Assembly: GCA_023653785.1 (NCBI GenBank)
Contig: JAMKCH010088115.1
Span: 205,483-269,482 of the forward strand
DNA length: 64,000 bases
Reading direction: 5' to 3'
From: Ophioderma brevispina
Taxonomy: Eukaryota > Echinodermata > Ophiuroidea > Amphilepidida > Ophiodermatidae
In this document: piece after piece, positions 1 to 11,659 of the stretch
Numbering within the stretch: position 1 is the first letter of the stretch
Layout of the letters: the number at the start of each line of letters is the position of its first letter
Program-made: the position numbers and the translations under genes
Notes under the pieces: generated by a model
The model's database searches: none
What the model was told of the DNA's origin: nothing
What the model saw: only the letters and a program-made list of their open reading frames with translations

Positions 1-1120
1 ATTCAGTTAATTCTATAAAGAAGTATTGATAAAAGTTGAAACTTAGTACTGTTGGTACTAAGTACAGACCTTATATCGCTATGTGACCAAATATCCCCAT
101 TTGACCTTGACCTGCGTAGCCTAATTCACACGTCCTCTAAAACCTGGGCCGAAACACCTATACATAACCCAAAATATATGCACTTGTGACCTTACTCCAT
201 GAACATAGGGCCAAAGTACTTACAGAATAAGCAATAAACTTAAATTTTGTCTTACAAAACACCCCTCACAAGACTCTCCATTCCAAGAGAATGCATTTTG
301 GATTCCGAGCCATGTCCTCTCCCGCTAATGTTTCCTCTCTTCTCAAGAACATTTTCCCGATGTCGTAATCAAGGTAAAGATCATCCCATCCAGCAAACCT
401 CTCCAGCAGAAGTAGAAACAAACCCGAGTAAGCACAATCCATTAAACATCACCCTCCCTTGTAGGTACAAACGGTGACTATCTTAAGAGTACCTTTTGGC
501 CCACACTAGAAAAATGTCAGTACTAGTTCATGTATTTTCATGATCATTAAGTTTGACAAAACCAGAAAATGTCCACTGTTTAAATACACACTTGAACTAA
601 CGGGTTGCCTAGCTGAGGCCGGATTCTCCTGCGAGTAAACAGTCATCCGCCTCCAGTTTAAAAATGTAACCTTTTCTTCCTGAAACGAATCGGATACTGC
701 AATGGAAAGCAAGAACGTCTGAGCCCATACCTTACTCTAACATCAAACCACTTGTTCACGGCAGAGTGGGATAACTTGCATCTATGAAAAAACCTAACAG
801 AGCAGTTACTCCCAGATTGAAACTTTCTTATTTGCAAACACTGCAAAATTGGTCACTATTTCAATAAGTAATATTACATTCCATTATTATCAAGTGTTTC
901 TTTATTGGTTTACAGAAGAATGCCTGTGTTATTTAGATGCAAATTTTTTCAACACTCACCAAATTTGGCAAACTTCTGGAAGACAATAAGATGGAAATTA
1001 CAAGAATTTCACTATGCCAAACTTTTACCTGTCTTAGCAACCTTGGACAATTGTAATATTAAAAATAAACAAATTCCACAGAGGTACTTAACATTCACAA
1101 CATAACAATATAACCCTCAT
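1..1120. other. AT-rich stretch, no gene recognised
   Basis: Mostly unique-looking AT-rich DNA. Short frames at 247-477, 506-712, 658-846 and 905-1105 overlap on opposite strands and show no family signature, so I do not call them genes. Positions 100-115 carry the direct half-site motif TTGACCTTGACCTG, which resembles the AGGTCA-type repeats seen elsewhere in the window. Confidence 0.5.
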
Positions 1121-1126
1121 TCTACA

Positions 1127-1535
1127 GCACAGTTCAATTACCCATATATACACAGTGTACTGTTGTATGAAACATGGTTTCTGAGTATGAGTTTATAATA
1201 TATAATAGCCGCGAATACATGTTGCACAGTTCAATGACACATATACATCAGTGTACTGAAATATTGACTCAATGGTTTCTGGGTATAGCTAACTCAAATC
1301 TTATATCGTCTCATCCCTGGCACATGACCACTTATGCCAATGTACTGAGATAGTTACCCCTTCTGGTATGATGTATGATCTATAGTCTCAATTTTCTGCA
1401 CAGTTCAATTTAGCAGTATACACCAGTACGTGATATTGACCCATCAGTTTCTAGTACAATTTATATCATAGTCTCAAGTCCTAGGCCCATATATACCAGT
1501 GTAATGCTCTAATTGACCTACTAATATTGTATCTG
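1127..1535. repeat. Degenerate tandem array, units ~80-100 bp
   Basis: About four to five diverged units are visible. Each begins with a variant of GCACAGTTCAAT followed by a variant of CATATACACCAGTGTACTG. Starts lie near 1129, 1227, 1318, 1399 and 1482. Within each unit the later part carries variants of ATATTGACTCAATGGTTTCTG and ATCTTATATCGTCTCA. Divergence between units is high, so the array is old. No coding potential is seen. Confidence 0.6.
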
Positions 1536-1820
1536 TAATATACGGGTGGGTGCAAAGTTCATATGAATAAAGACGATACTTTGTGTGTCTGTGAACTGTA
1601 GCCTATGTGATCACATGACACTCGGCAGTCTCTGTATCTAAACCTTTTTATCCATGTATCACTTTCCTTCATAACAACTGATTTCTCATGTTTCTTCCAA
1701 CTGAAAAGTTCTGCACAACATTTATAATTGTAAGGCAAGGGGCCAAATGAGACATTACAAAGACTAACTTTATTCACTGAAAAAAAAGACTAATGACCCA
1801 TTGTTAAATGACATAAATCT
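1536..1820. other. Spacer, nothing recognised
   Basis: Unique AT-rich DNA between the tandem array and the candidate regulatory block. The minus-strand frame at 1559-1777 has no recognisable features. Confidence 0.5.
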
Positions 1821-1824
1821 ATTA

Positions 1825-2060
1825 GGCGGCCAATCGGATCGCAACCAAGCAAAATGGCGACACGTTTGAGTGAGATTTCAGTCAGCAACCAAAGTGCTAG
1901 CAAGCTGCAGAAAACATGTGCATTACGGCATCACTGTCATGTATAGGCATTACGGCAGACAAGTAACTCAAGTCCGACAGAGGGAATCCGAGCGCGGATA
2001 TCAAGCCACAGATAAGCTGCTCTTACACTAACTCTGCTCTCGTTTTTCCTCGCTTTTAAG
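1825..2060. promoter_or_regulatory. Candidate regulatory block or first exon (CCAAT, YY1-like, GATA)
   Basis: This stretch is GC-richer than its surroundings. It holds a CCAAT motif (GGCCAATCGG, 1828-1837), a YY1-like AAAATGGCGAC whose ATG is at 1854, and a GATA site AGATAAG at 2010-2016. The ATG opens a 30-codon frame that stops at 1944-1946 and begins MATRLSEISVSNQSASKLQ. That could be the start of a spliced first exon, but no good GT donor follows. CCAAT lies only ~20 bp before the ATG, which is closer than usual for a promoter. An enhancer or a chance cluster is equally possible. Confidence 0.22.
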
Positions 2061-2545
2061 AGATTCCCCTAGTTTTGTTGAAACATATCTAATGCCTTGT
2101 CATGGAGGTGTCTTTTACAAGTGATATGAATTGCATGAGACGTTCAGCACGCTTTGGTTACAAGTATTTTTTTCTTCTTTTTTTTTAACGTCTCAGAATT
2201 TGAAGTCGCTAAATGTTGAGAGTTGTGTTGCAGTCACTGAATTAGTTGACAATTTTGCTACTTAGTGTATCTTGTTATAGCGACAAGAATGTTGTTTTGC
2301 CAACTGAGGTTGTATAATACCCGGCTCTCTTTGATTCTCATTTTTGCACCTGAGTAATATCTACCTTAACTTGAACAGCCAACGTATTGTGTTGAAGTAA
2401 CTAGTAAGAATTTTTTTAAAGTTTTTGCCCCCTCCCACCTTAGGTCAGCCAAATCAGCCAATATCATGATCATGCCTGCTAAAAGATGTTACTAATACGA
2501 CTAATTCAACAAAATAAAAGTAACAAACATTTTTGTAGGTAGAGC
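2061..2545. other. AT-rich spacer, no gene recognised
   Basis: Low-complexity T and A runs with no open frame worth reporting and no repeat shared with other parts of the window that I could see. Confidence 0.5.
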
Positions 2546-2546
2546 A

Positions 2547-2650
2547 TGTTTTTAGCTCTCACCACCCCAAACAGTGTAATATCGGCACGAACGAAAACTG
2601 TACAGAAGGGGTTTTGGGTAAGGCAATTCTATCAAGATGAAAAATTTGGA
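2547..2650 (+). repeat. Dispersed repeat family X, 3'-part fragment
   Basis: This matches the distal part of the longer copies at 51.2 and 52.3 kb: TTTTTAGCTCTCAC, then a variant of GAAATATCGGTGCGAA, then GGGGTTTTGGG and ATCAAGATGAAAA in the same order and spacing. The copy is diverged and lacks the proximal half. Confidence 0.65.
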
Positions 2651-2664
2651 AAAACCCATACATG

Positions 2665-2750
2665 TAATGTGACCCTGTGGCTATTAAAGGGTTATAGCAT
2701 CGTACATGTGGTTTAAAGGTAGCCGGTTTGAATCCCTACCCACTCATTGG
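2665..2750 (+). repeat. tRNA-like SINE head (A-box and B-box)
   Basis: GTGGCTATTAAAGGGTTATA resembles a pol III A-box region, and CGGTTTGAATCCCTACC about 45 bp later resembles a B-box. The clover-leaf stems do not pair well, so this is read as a decayed tRNA-derived SINE head rather than a tRNA gene. It directly follows the family X fragment and precedes a MITE. Confidence 0.4.
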
Positions 2751-2840
2751 GAAAGGTTAAATTAAATGCTCAGTTTGGAAAGTTGATCTGCTATAATTGT
2801 ACCTCTTGTATGGGTTGCACAGCCTCGCCTCTTTGTCCAG

Positions 2841-3241
2841 CACAGCTGTTTGACCCCATACAAATTGTCTCTTTTATTTTTAGAACAATTTTAAGCAGTA
2901 GCGACATAATTTTGACAACTGATATAAGTAGGGACATGCAAGAGCTATCATATCTGCAAAAATCAGACAAATCCATTGCGGGAATCTTGCAATAAAGGCC
3001 TACAAAGGTCATGATTTGTATGTTATAGCGCCCTCTATATGCCCATTCTCCATAGAAAGACGTGGAAAACTAGATTTTTAAGAAAAAAACATATTTGCCC
3101 GCAATGAAATTTTGGAAAATTTACACAGAAGGTAGTTAGAGGACTAAATATTCCAAATCAGTTGTCAAAACTGTGTCGCCAGCAAAAATGTTAGTCTCAT
3201 TTATTATGACAAAACCAGAATAAAACTATCAAACAGCTGTG
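2841..3241 (+). mobile_element. Non-autonomous DNA transposon (MITE), family Y copy 1
   Basis: The element starts CACAGCTGTTTGA and ends TCAAACAGCTGTG, a perfect 13-bp terminal inverted repeat, over about 400 bp. The bases CCAG flank both ends, a possible 4-bp target duplication. The interior has no coding frame. The same sequence occurs in reverse orientation at 38.2-38.6 kb, including the internal string TATAGCGCCCTCTATATG. Superfamily cannot be assigned from the ends alone. Frames at 2747-2995 and 2791-3012 are shadows of this repeat. Confidence 0.8.
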
Positions 3242-3394
3242 CCAGACCTACATTATTGATTTCCATGAATGTTCAGATGTCAGAGATGCCCACTACACAA
3301 ATTTGTGCAAAAGAACATAACAGAAGTACACTGGACAGTAACACATGGCAATCACTTCAAAGTCGGTCAGTCCCGTCCGCCTTTATTAGTTGTA

Positions 3395-3580
3395 ATATGG
3401 GTGCATTTAAAGGTCCGCGGCTCGATCGCTAATAGCCTCTTCCCAAGACCCTAGAATTTACCGGGAGTAAATTTTTTGTGCCTGAAGAAAGTCTACTATT
3501 TGTCTCATTTATCCTGTACGGCTAATGGTTTAGATATTATGAGTGAAACAATTGCCCCATTTTGGTTGACCAATATTACC
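3395..3580 (+). repeat. Dispersed repeat family X, 5'-part copy
   Basis: AAAGGTCCGCGGCTCGATCG is followed by variants of AATAGCCTCGTCCC, TTTACCGG, AAAGAAAGCTACTATTT and CCCCATTTTGGTCGACCAAT. The order is the same as in the copies at 29.0, 51.2 and 52.3 kb. It is strongly diverged. The open frame at 3476-3766 runs through this repeat and the next one and is not a gene. Confidence 0.7.
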
Positions 3581-3705
3581 CACTTTTTGGTGATGAGATG
3601 TTCAAAAAGTCCAAAGAAGGACCATTTTCAGTCCACTTTTAAAAAAAGGTCCACTTTTTTGAAGTTCCACACCCCCAAAATAAATCCTGTGTACGGCCCT
3701 GCTTA
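3577..3705 (+). repeat. Dispersed repeat family V, copy 1
   Basis: TTTGGTGATGAGATGTTCAA, AAAGTCC, GGTCCACTTTTTTGAAGT and CCCCCAAAAT occur in order. The same order appears at 9.87-9.98 kb. No coding content is recognised. Confidence 0.6.
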
Positions 3706-3814
3706 TTTCTGTACCACAAGTGACACCACTGTGAATAAGTTAAGGAATCCATTTAATTATCTTTGATTTCATTCATTGTACAAATTTGCTACAATATGAA
3801 GCAAAAGAACAAGT

Positions 3815-4190
3815 TGCACATGTAAACACACTCTCATACTCACACAGAGAAATACACGCAAACACAAAATACATTATTTGCCCGACAACCATGGATGGCA
3901 CAGAGCAGCGTAATTTTGCAAATGGGGAAAGATGTATATTTAGTATGTCGATGTCCCCAGTATAGCATGCTCAATATAAGTTTTGAAATCAGTGGAATGG
4001 ATAAAAAAGCGTACATACGCACGAGGGTTGCAAGCGCACATATACACACACATACACCATACACAGAGCAACAGAAAGACAGACGGGAGCAAGAGACATA
4101 TCAATAGACAGACACATATAAGTAAACAAGCATGTGCACACATAAATTCACATGCACATGAGCGCACACAAACATACACACACACATTCA
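3815..4190. repeat. Imperfect CA-rich simple repeat
   Basis: Scattered ACACACA blocks (for example 3841-3870, 4040-4060, 4125-4190) are interspersed with CATAC and GACAGAC variants. Four overlapping frames on both strands here (within 3840-4236) are consequences of the low-complexity composition. Confidence 0.7.
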
Positions 4191-4219
4191 AACCAACTAC
4201 ACTCTCAGATCCCATTATT

Positions 4220-7025
4220 GCATAACTGAGCCACAACTTCCAAGCACGATTTCATGCGCGAGGAAGATGAGAGGTAAAAAAATTGCGTAAAATGCCTACA
4301 TTGCTCGTGAAAGCTATCCACGCAACCTTGCTATCGATACCTTGGCCAGTACATATTGGCTGGACCGGTGATCCCGATGCAACCTCCACTCATTGATTTT
4401 CAGCTAGAGTTGTTCTTGTGGGTGAAATTCAGTCCATGGTAAACAGTGATGGACCCAATAGACATACACACGTAGCTTTACCATGATATAATACGTATGG
4501 ATGTCTGCAGTGGAATTACACGCCGCGCAGATTTGGTCGGGGGGATTGACGATGCGCCGAAATAATGTTTGCACTGGAAAATGACGGAAAAGTGTGATGC
4601 CTTTTTATACTTTGATATCATATCAGAGAAGAATTAGGTGTAATCCCGATCTGGGAAAGTTGTAATTATCAGAAAACGCTGATGAAATTTGTAAATAAAA
4701 CCCCCGTCTTAGGATTTCATTTGCTTGTTAATGGCATTTTCAAATTATATCCAAATGCTAATATTCTGAAAAGCAATGACATTGTTAACAGGCGCAAAAT
4801 GTGTATTTTGCCATACTTTTTGTTCAATTTCCTCAAAATTCATTAACTGAATTTATACAAGACAGGAAAAAAAATTTACAGACTTTCCCCCAGAAAACAA
4901 AAATGATCAGCATAAATGAAATTTGACAAATTTTGAAGAGTTTATTTGAGAATCTCAATCAGTGCAACAAAACTCAATCCCTATGATGTAAACTCTCAGT
5001 GCTCATTGGTCAATGTCAATTTTTGGACTTGACTTGTACTAAGATTGTACATCACATTAGACATATTTTGAATTTAGTCAGTAACAGGTATTAGAGTGGG
5101 ATGTCAGGGTTTCATTGGGTAATTTTCTGAAACATACTTATATTATGAACCACAGAACATTCACAAGACTAAATTGACCTGGGGAGTTCTCAAGTTAGTT
5201 TGGGTAGGATGTTCTGGGCCACCGATGTGCTTTTGTTTACCAAAAAAGAGACCCACAGCTATACCAGAGAAGCCAATTTTGGGCCAAATTTTATCACCAA
5301 ATTTGCCATTTTTTTTTCCTTAAAAATTTGTCCTTTGTATAGCAAATTTGGAAATTTGACAAATTTACACAATTTGTAGAAAATGTAGCTTCCAAGTGAG
5401 GGAAATTGACAAGTTTCCAAAAAATTTTAAGAAAATTTGAATAATAAAAGAGCCCTTGCTAAAAATGAGACCCATGTTGAGGCACGATCATGGTATGATA
5501 ATTTGTGTTGACCCACAACAGAGAATTATGTCTTCCCAGAGAGTGCTTTGTGATCTGAATTGAGCTACATGATGCAAAGTACCATGTTGTACTGTGGTAC
5601 CATTACCCAACGTCTTGAGAGTTATAAAAAGATGAAAATGACCAACAAAAACTGAGGAAGATGAGCAGGAAATAGTTCTTTTACAATAATACAGTCATCT
5701 ATCCATACAGCAGCTATTATATTCAGAACAAATATGCAATGCATATATTAAAAGCAACTTCATCACATTCACAATTTAATATTGTAGAAAAATATCCAAT
5801 CACCAAACCAATTCATAGCCTATAAAACCATGTTGTCAAAATTTGAATACAAAAATTACCGGACACTTTAAAAGGACATTACAACAAAAGCAACATTATT
5901 GATTTTCCTTTTTGCACACTAAATGCTGCCTTTTGTCCTAGAACTAACTTGACCAAAAGCAAGACTCACCCTATTGAGGATTGTTTGGTGCCAAAGCGCG
6001 CCCGGCTTGTTTTGCTAAAAACCCAACGTTCTGTTAATTTGTCACGGCTGGCTACATACAATCAAGTCCTGCAAAACCCAGCGTTGGGATAGTTTCGCTG
6101 GCCCGACCAACTCGAGATGGTGAGGTGACATGTGTCAACAGTGAGTGAATGAGGGGGAAAATTCTTACAGTCTGAACAATAGGCTGTGATTACACACATT
6201 TTAAAGTGAAGCACTTTCAATGAAATGAACTTGGTTTTGGATTGTGTACGCACCAATTCCAGCAAACAAATCCCGACTTTTTGTTTACGACACAAACCTG
6301 GCTGGGCGATTTACATCTGTTTTGCCCATTTTGCGTATGATCTATGTCTTTAATCTATGTTGCGCATTTTTAAGCAACATGTATTAAAAACATCCTTATG
6401 TAAAAAAAATGGAAATTAGAGAAAACATCATTAATGTCCATTGCAAAATAGATAACAAGTTTTCACAGATTGATAGGTTAGGTTGACTTCGAATGCAGTC
6501 TTTGATCAGCTTTTTAAAGGGCCCCCCATTTCATAATCAACAACCTCGTTCACCAAATTCAGTCAAAAAATTGGATTTTTATAGATGAGCTGCCAGACCT
6601 AAAATATAGGAATGTTATGTCAAATCTTGCTGTGGAAATCATCTTCTCTGAAAGAAATTAGTGATTTTGTATTTATCTGTCAGTAAATGGGACAGAATTA
6701 CAACACGGTGGCTTATGGGTGATACAAACATGCGCCATAACATACAAAACGCAACTATCAGAATCAACTGAAATTTTGGAAAAAAATGACATTTTCTTGA
6801 AGCTTCTTGGGGACATCTTGTCGACCATACACAAAAATGAGAGTGCTTACTTAGGTCATGAAATGCACTTGTTAAGAAAAATAAGAGCAGTCCATATAAA
6901 AACAAGTTCCTATATGACTCAGGATGTCATATTCCTAATCAAATTTATTTTATGTGGACACCTGAATTAAAACATTCATTTCAAGTGGATTTTTAAAAAA
7001 ACTGGATCTTTGTGGAAATTAACCC
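4220..7025. other. Long AT-rich stretch, no gene recognised
   Basis: About 2.8 kb without a credible gene. Positions 4860-5480 are especially rich in AAATTTG-type words. Frames at 6062-6295, 6639-6905 and 6719-6970 are short, overlap on opposite strands and lack domain signatures. No well-paired long inverted repeat was noticed. Confidence 0.5.
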
Positions 7026-7064
7026 ACTGAGATGGGCATTACCCTGCATATCTATCAGAATCTC

Positions 7065-7150
7065 AGCCATATTTGATTGGTTACTTGAAGGTAATATCAT
7101 GTAATGAGCAAATCAGGAGATTTAACTACCAAACCAATGTCTTCATGGAA
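7065..7150. repeat. CCAAT-pair repeat family W, diverged copy
   Basis: TTTGATTGGTTACTTGAAGG is followed by ATATCATGTAATGAGCAAAT. This matches the layout of copies at 53.9 and 54.8 kb (GATTGGTTACTGAGAGGGTA, then a GTAATAAGCCATTCAG-type motif). Confidence 0.5.
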
Positions 7151-7189
7151 GTACCTGAGAAGTAGCTATATAAGTAGCCATGGAGTACC

Positions 7190-7830
7190 CAACCTGCATG
7201 GGTACACATCGATCGGCCGCCAGACGTTGGGGTATCATCCACCCTAGGTACACACGCAGTAGCCTAACCACTAGTCACCCCATGCGGAGGTCGGCATGGG
7301 ACTGCCCATGCAAATGAGTTGAGCTCTGGTGATTATTGTAGTAATTATCCATTAATTAACATTTTGGTCACATTAGGTTACCGTGGACACCCACAAAGTC
7401 ATATATAGGTTTTTGGTGTGCCTCAACTCAAATTAGATTTACTAAGCTTGATGAAAAATGATCGAAAATGTAAACAAACAATAGAATGTTTGGCGCCCTC
7501 TATGGTCCAAACTCCAAAGTGCTGCCTACTAGGCAGCCGGTCGGGGTAGTAACTGTGAAGGTACTCCCGTGGAGCAGCTGCAGGGGGGTGGTACTCCGCT
7601 ACTGGTGGCCTGCAGGGGTTACCTGCAGTCACCTAGCAGGCAACTGTAGAGTACCCTATAGGATGGGTACTGCAAGTAAACATAGCCTATGTTCACCCAG
7701 TGGGTGGTACGTCGCAAGTACTTAGTTGTTGGCACTGTACTGCATCAATGTATCAAGGGGGTACCTTCGAGTAGAGCTAAGAGTACACATGGAGTAGGCC
7801 TAAGCTCTGGGTGACACCGTGAGTAGGATG
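7190..7830. repeat. GC-richer, GTAC-rich degenerate repeat region
   Basis: Repeated short words such as GGTACTCC, GGGTACTG, GGTACC, AGTACA and CCTGCAGGGG occur at irregular spacing, suggesting a very old tandem array or repeat-derived sequence. It resembles in style, but not in exact unit, the minisatellite near 43 kb. Frames at 7423-7632 and 7486-7725 are opposite-strand shadows of each other. Confidence 0.3.
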
Positions 7831-8515
7831 CATTGCGTGTGTAACAATTGTAATCAGATGTTGTTGGTGACATAGCTCCATATGAGGGAGAAACATATGA
7901 AAAACCCAACCATGACTGGGTCACCCACCTTATCTAAAGTAAAATATACGCCACTCAATGTGTAATAAATGGTGTCCTTTCCAGGAAATTCCAATTAGAT
8001 TGTCTTGATAATAACTGGTCACATTGGATTTTGTGCAATAATTTTGAAACATCTTGGGTCATTCTGAAATCCAAACCATGAAATTGCAGTATGGATCCAT
8101 ATGATACCAAAAATGTCAAATTACCTTTGTAGATTAAGTTATAAACTTAATAAGTACATAATGTTACCAACAATTAACTCTTTGCTTTTTGTATTCTTTT
8201 TGTTATGAATATCGGTGGTTTCTTATCTCCATTCTGTGCTTAGCAATTTTAGTCTTTTTTCCCCAGAGATCAAAGCCAATGCTTTGCCAAACTTTTATTA
8301 CTATAAGAGAATGACCGGTATCTCAAACGAAACAGTGAATATAAAATTTAGGGGGCCTTTATTTCTGCTTCAAAAAGAACCACCCAAATCATATTATAAA
8401 ATGTTCAAATCAATGTTGACAAAACTCATTTCCAGTTTATAATTCACACAGGTCAAAGTTTGAGTTGGAGCAAAGTGCTTTTGTAGTCATATCCCATCTT
8501 GTAATTGTCCACCCC
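7830..8515. other. AT-rich spacer, no gene recognised
   Basis: Nothing beyond a short frame at 8215-8442 without family features. Confidence 0.5.
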
Positions 8516-8519
8516 CATT

Positions 8520-8860
8520 TATGGCTAATGAATATGCAAACAAGGTCAACCAGTTAGGACGTGAAAAAAAATCTATCTTCCGCCTGACTTGACGAACAAG
8601 AGGCACAATTGTTGCTAATACTATTATTACACACCAGCAGGGTGTAACTTAATCAGCTCAATTAAATTGAGCCGATATAGCTCCCTGAATAAATCACACC
8701 TGGCTCTAGGGGTCAATAAGCGAATATAATGCTGCGGGAGTGATGACGGGACAAAGGCCACGCGTGCTTGTTACGTTTAATTTCTGCTAGCTGTGCCGCT
8801 GGCAGGACAAGAAGAGGGACTCCATTGTGCGGTGTCCTTATTTAGCAAGTATATGGGTAT
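8520..8860. promoter_or_regulatory. Candidate enhancer or conserved non-coding element
   Basis: A compact block with balanced base composition inside AT-rich DNA. It contains an octamer-like site AATATGCAAAC (8530-8540), the near-palindrome GCTCAATTAAATTGAGC (8656-8672) with a homeodomain-type AATTAA core, and several ACAATTG or CTAAT words. No frame crosses the block. Composition and site clustering suggest a developmental cis-regulatory element. Alignment to related genomes would decide. Confidence 0.3.
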
Positions 8861-9785
8861 GAGGGGTTGGTTGGCTTATCTGGCTTTTGATGACTTCTAA
8901 GAGTTGGGGTTTTTTAAAGATCTGAACGAGAAAATTGGAGGTTCTACTTTATCCAATATAGGAAGGACGACTAACATACCAACAAATCAAAAACTTGTTT
9001 GAAGAACGCATAAAGAAGCTGATTTGTATGATTATCCCCACTACTCATGTACATACTTCAATGCTAAACATTACATATGATATGAAAGAGAGCCATTTGG
9101 TTTTTTTAAATGCAAGGGAAAACACGACCCAAAAAGTTCTTATTGCTTCCTCAAATTATAAGAAAGAAGAAGTGTACATATATCAATTGTAGGGATGGCT
9201 TTCTAGTAAGGTTACGGTATTGGGGTTAAACCAACTACGACAGTTGTCAAATATGCCGTTTGCTGTTTACAAAAAGAACCATATTAACTAGGCTTTCTCA
9301 ACTGATGAGGCCAAATTGGTCATCAGGGGAACATGGCGAGGGCAAAAAATGTCTCTTTCCATGTAAAATGTATTGTAAAGCTGTTGATTATGGGGGGTGG
9401 GGGGGGGAAAGAAGAGTGACAAAGGGGGGGAGTCCTGAGCAGAGTTTCATACCCTTTCCACGATAATGGCAGTACATTTCAACATTTTAAGTCATTTTAT
9501 TGCCCCATAATTTGATTACTATTAAAAAAACTAAATATTCCTGCATAATTTATCAGTTAAGATCATAGCTCTAATGGGTTGCTTCTGTAATAGTATTATA
9601 CTTTGTCTTGTGTGTAGTAAACTCTATCTGGTTGCCAAAATATGGATGTCTAGAGTATGGTTCTTGACATGAATGATTGTAGAGGTTTATCAGCAGGATG
9701 ACATTGTCTCTTTACGCACAATGGTATGAGAATGTTGTTGCCTCACAGAATATACATGAAAGAACTGTTTGACATATGAGACAGG
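8860..9785. other. AT-rich spacer with a G-run
   Basis: No gene recognised. Positions 9392-9432 hold interrupted G runs (GGGGGGTGGGGGGGGG and GGGGGGGAG). Frames at 8995-9192, 9260-9466 and 9743-9943 have no family features. Confidence 0.5.
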
Positions 9786-9869
9786 CACGTACGCCCCCAA
9801 TTCAATAAAAGGGTCAAAAGGTTCACTTTTTGCTGAATGTGATAAAAATAGAGACATTTTGACAAGAAA

Positions 9870-9985
9870 GCCACTTTGGTGATGAGATGCTCAAAAAAGT
9901 CCCAAAAAGGGCCATTTAGGGGAGTAGTTAGGTCCACTACCAAAAAGGATCACTTTTTTTGAAGTCCCGAACCCCCAAAATTAAT
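9870..9985 (+). repeat. Dispersed repeat family V, copy 2
   Basis: TTTGGTGATGAGATGCTCAA, AAAAGTCCCAAAAAGGGCCA, a GGTCCACT block, ACTTTTTTTGAAGTCCCG and ACCCCCAAAAT occur in the order seen in copy 1 at 3577-3705. Confidence 0.6.
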
Positions 9986-9989
9986 ATTC

Positions 9990-11400
9990 TGAGCTCAGCC
10001 CTAAATAAGACCATGATTTGGTTAAATCCTCAGAAAATGGCATCTGTCAAAATTTCATAAGTCGGTCGGACGTGTCGTCGGTTGGTCGTCAGTCGCATGC
10101 CCCGCTGCCCGCCCACACCCCCAACACACCAACAGGACTAATCTCTAGACCCTAAACCAAAAAGTCATCTTTTTTTTATCTACTCGTATATCGATTCTAC
10201 AGATCAGAATGCAGCTGCTGCTGTTCCTGATGTTAAAACTAATAGGCATTTCCTGATCCACTATATTCCCCCAACTTGCTCACAAAGATGAGATAGATAT
10301 CACTCTGGCTCTGAGTGTTATTTGCATGTATTTACTTTATTTGCAAGTTTGATCTTCTTTGAAGAAATTCTTCATTTTGTAATTATCCATGAACATAAGA
10401 AATTAGTATGGGTTTATAGGAGCTAGTGAGTTAATAATCAGGTCAATTGCAGGTAAAAAAGCTTATCGCCCAATAGTGGTATTTTTACAATTTTCCCAAA
10501 TATCATCCTCAGAGTCAAAGTCCGTTGAAATATAATAATAAAATAAATACTATAGTTGGTTTATATCAGGAAATAACTTGGTTTATAGTGGGGGGAAATA
10601 GCGGCATCAATTTTCACTAGTAGCTACCGGACAATAAACAAAAGTAAGGTAGAATTTGTTTATACATCTCAATGAACTTATTTAAACTATGTGGGATGTG
10701 ATTTTTAAAACCAGAAGCTAATGATCAAACAGGGGTCCAAATTGACTGTGTAAGTACTTTAATAAAAATAAGTGTGGTCCAATAAATGCCCTATTTTTCT
10801 CTCATGCTACAACTATCATGGGCCTATTAAGGCAGTAACACACTTTGACCATATTACAAACATGCCCATTTTCAGAATCCATTGAAATGTTTGAAATAAG
10901 CTTAATTCTTTTAAAAAAAAAAAAAAAAAAAAAATAATGTGTGTAAATACAGAAAGCACCTTTGGGTGGCCGCAGATCAATGTCGGATTTATGGATTTCA
11001 AATGATTGTTTCTTTCTCATGTGGAAAGCACATCTCCAAAACACCCGATTTGTAGGTTTAAAGAGGGTCAGGGCTTTGGATAGTAGGTACCAAAAAGGGC
11101 CCTGTGGACACTTGTGACCCTAATGTGGTTGACCACATTGGGGATCATTTTTTGTTTAAACATCAAAAGGGAAACATTTCTCTGGCCTTAATGAGGAAAA
11201 AATGAACTTTCTTCTGAAACCAAAATGGAGTAAAGTGGGCAATGATATTCGGTGTTGATGGGGTCATCCACCTTAATGTTATTCCCATACCTGCTGACCA
11301 TAGACATCTCATCTCTCCATGTTATTTTGGATTCGTGGAACGAATCACCACAAACGCTTCAGCTGGTTACAGTGGTAGACCACATAGCTGGTAGACACAT
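9990..11400. other. AT-rich stretch, no gene recognised
   Basis: It contains a run of about 21 A at 10914-10934, which forces the K/F-rich frames there. Positions 10060-10140 are locally GC-rich with CGTCGGTTGGTCGTC-type words. No exon or repeat family was recognised. Confidence 0.5.
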
Positions 11401-11444
11401 TTCGCTATTGTAAGTAAATACCTCCTTGTCAGGTCGATGTCGAG

Positions 11445-11655
11445 CGCAGCGAGCCAACACTTTCAATGGGAAACCCAAAAAACACTTCAATGGAAACCCA
11501 GGGAAAACCCAAATTTACGATTAATTAAAAAAAAAGGTTCAAAAACCATATTTGAGTGATAAAGTAGCCAGAATGCCACCATAATCCATAATGGTGTGTT
11601 CTTACCAAATATGGGATGTTCTTAACCAAATTATGGGTGTTCTTCTACGAAATCC
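11445..11655. repeat. Short local tandem duplications
   Basis: Two copies of an ACACTTTCAATGGGAAACCCA-like word lie at 11457-11505. About three diverged ~26-bp units built on CAAATATGGGATGTTCTTAC occur at 11585-11650. Both are small local duplications. Confidence 0.5.
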
Positions 11656-11659
11656 GACT

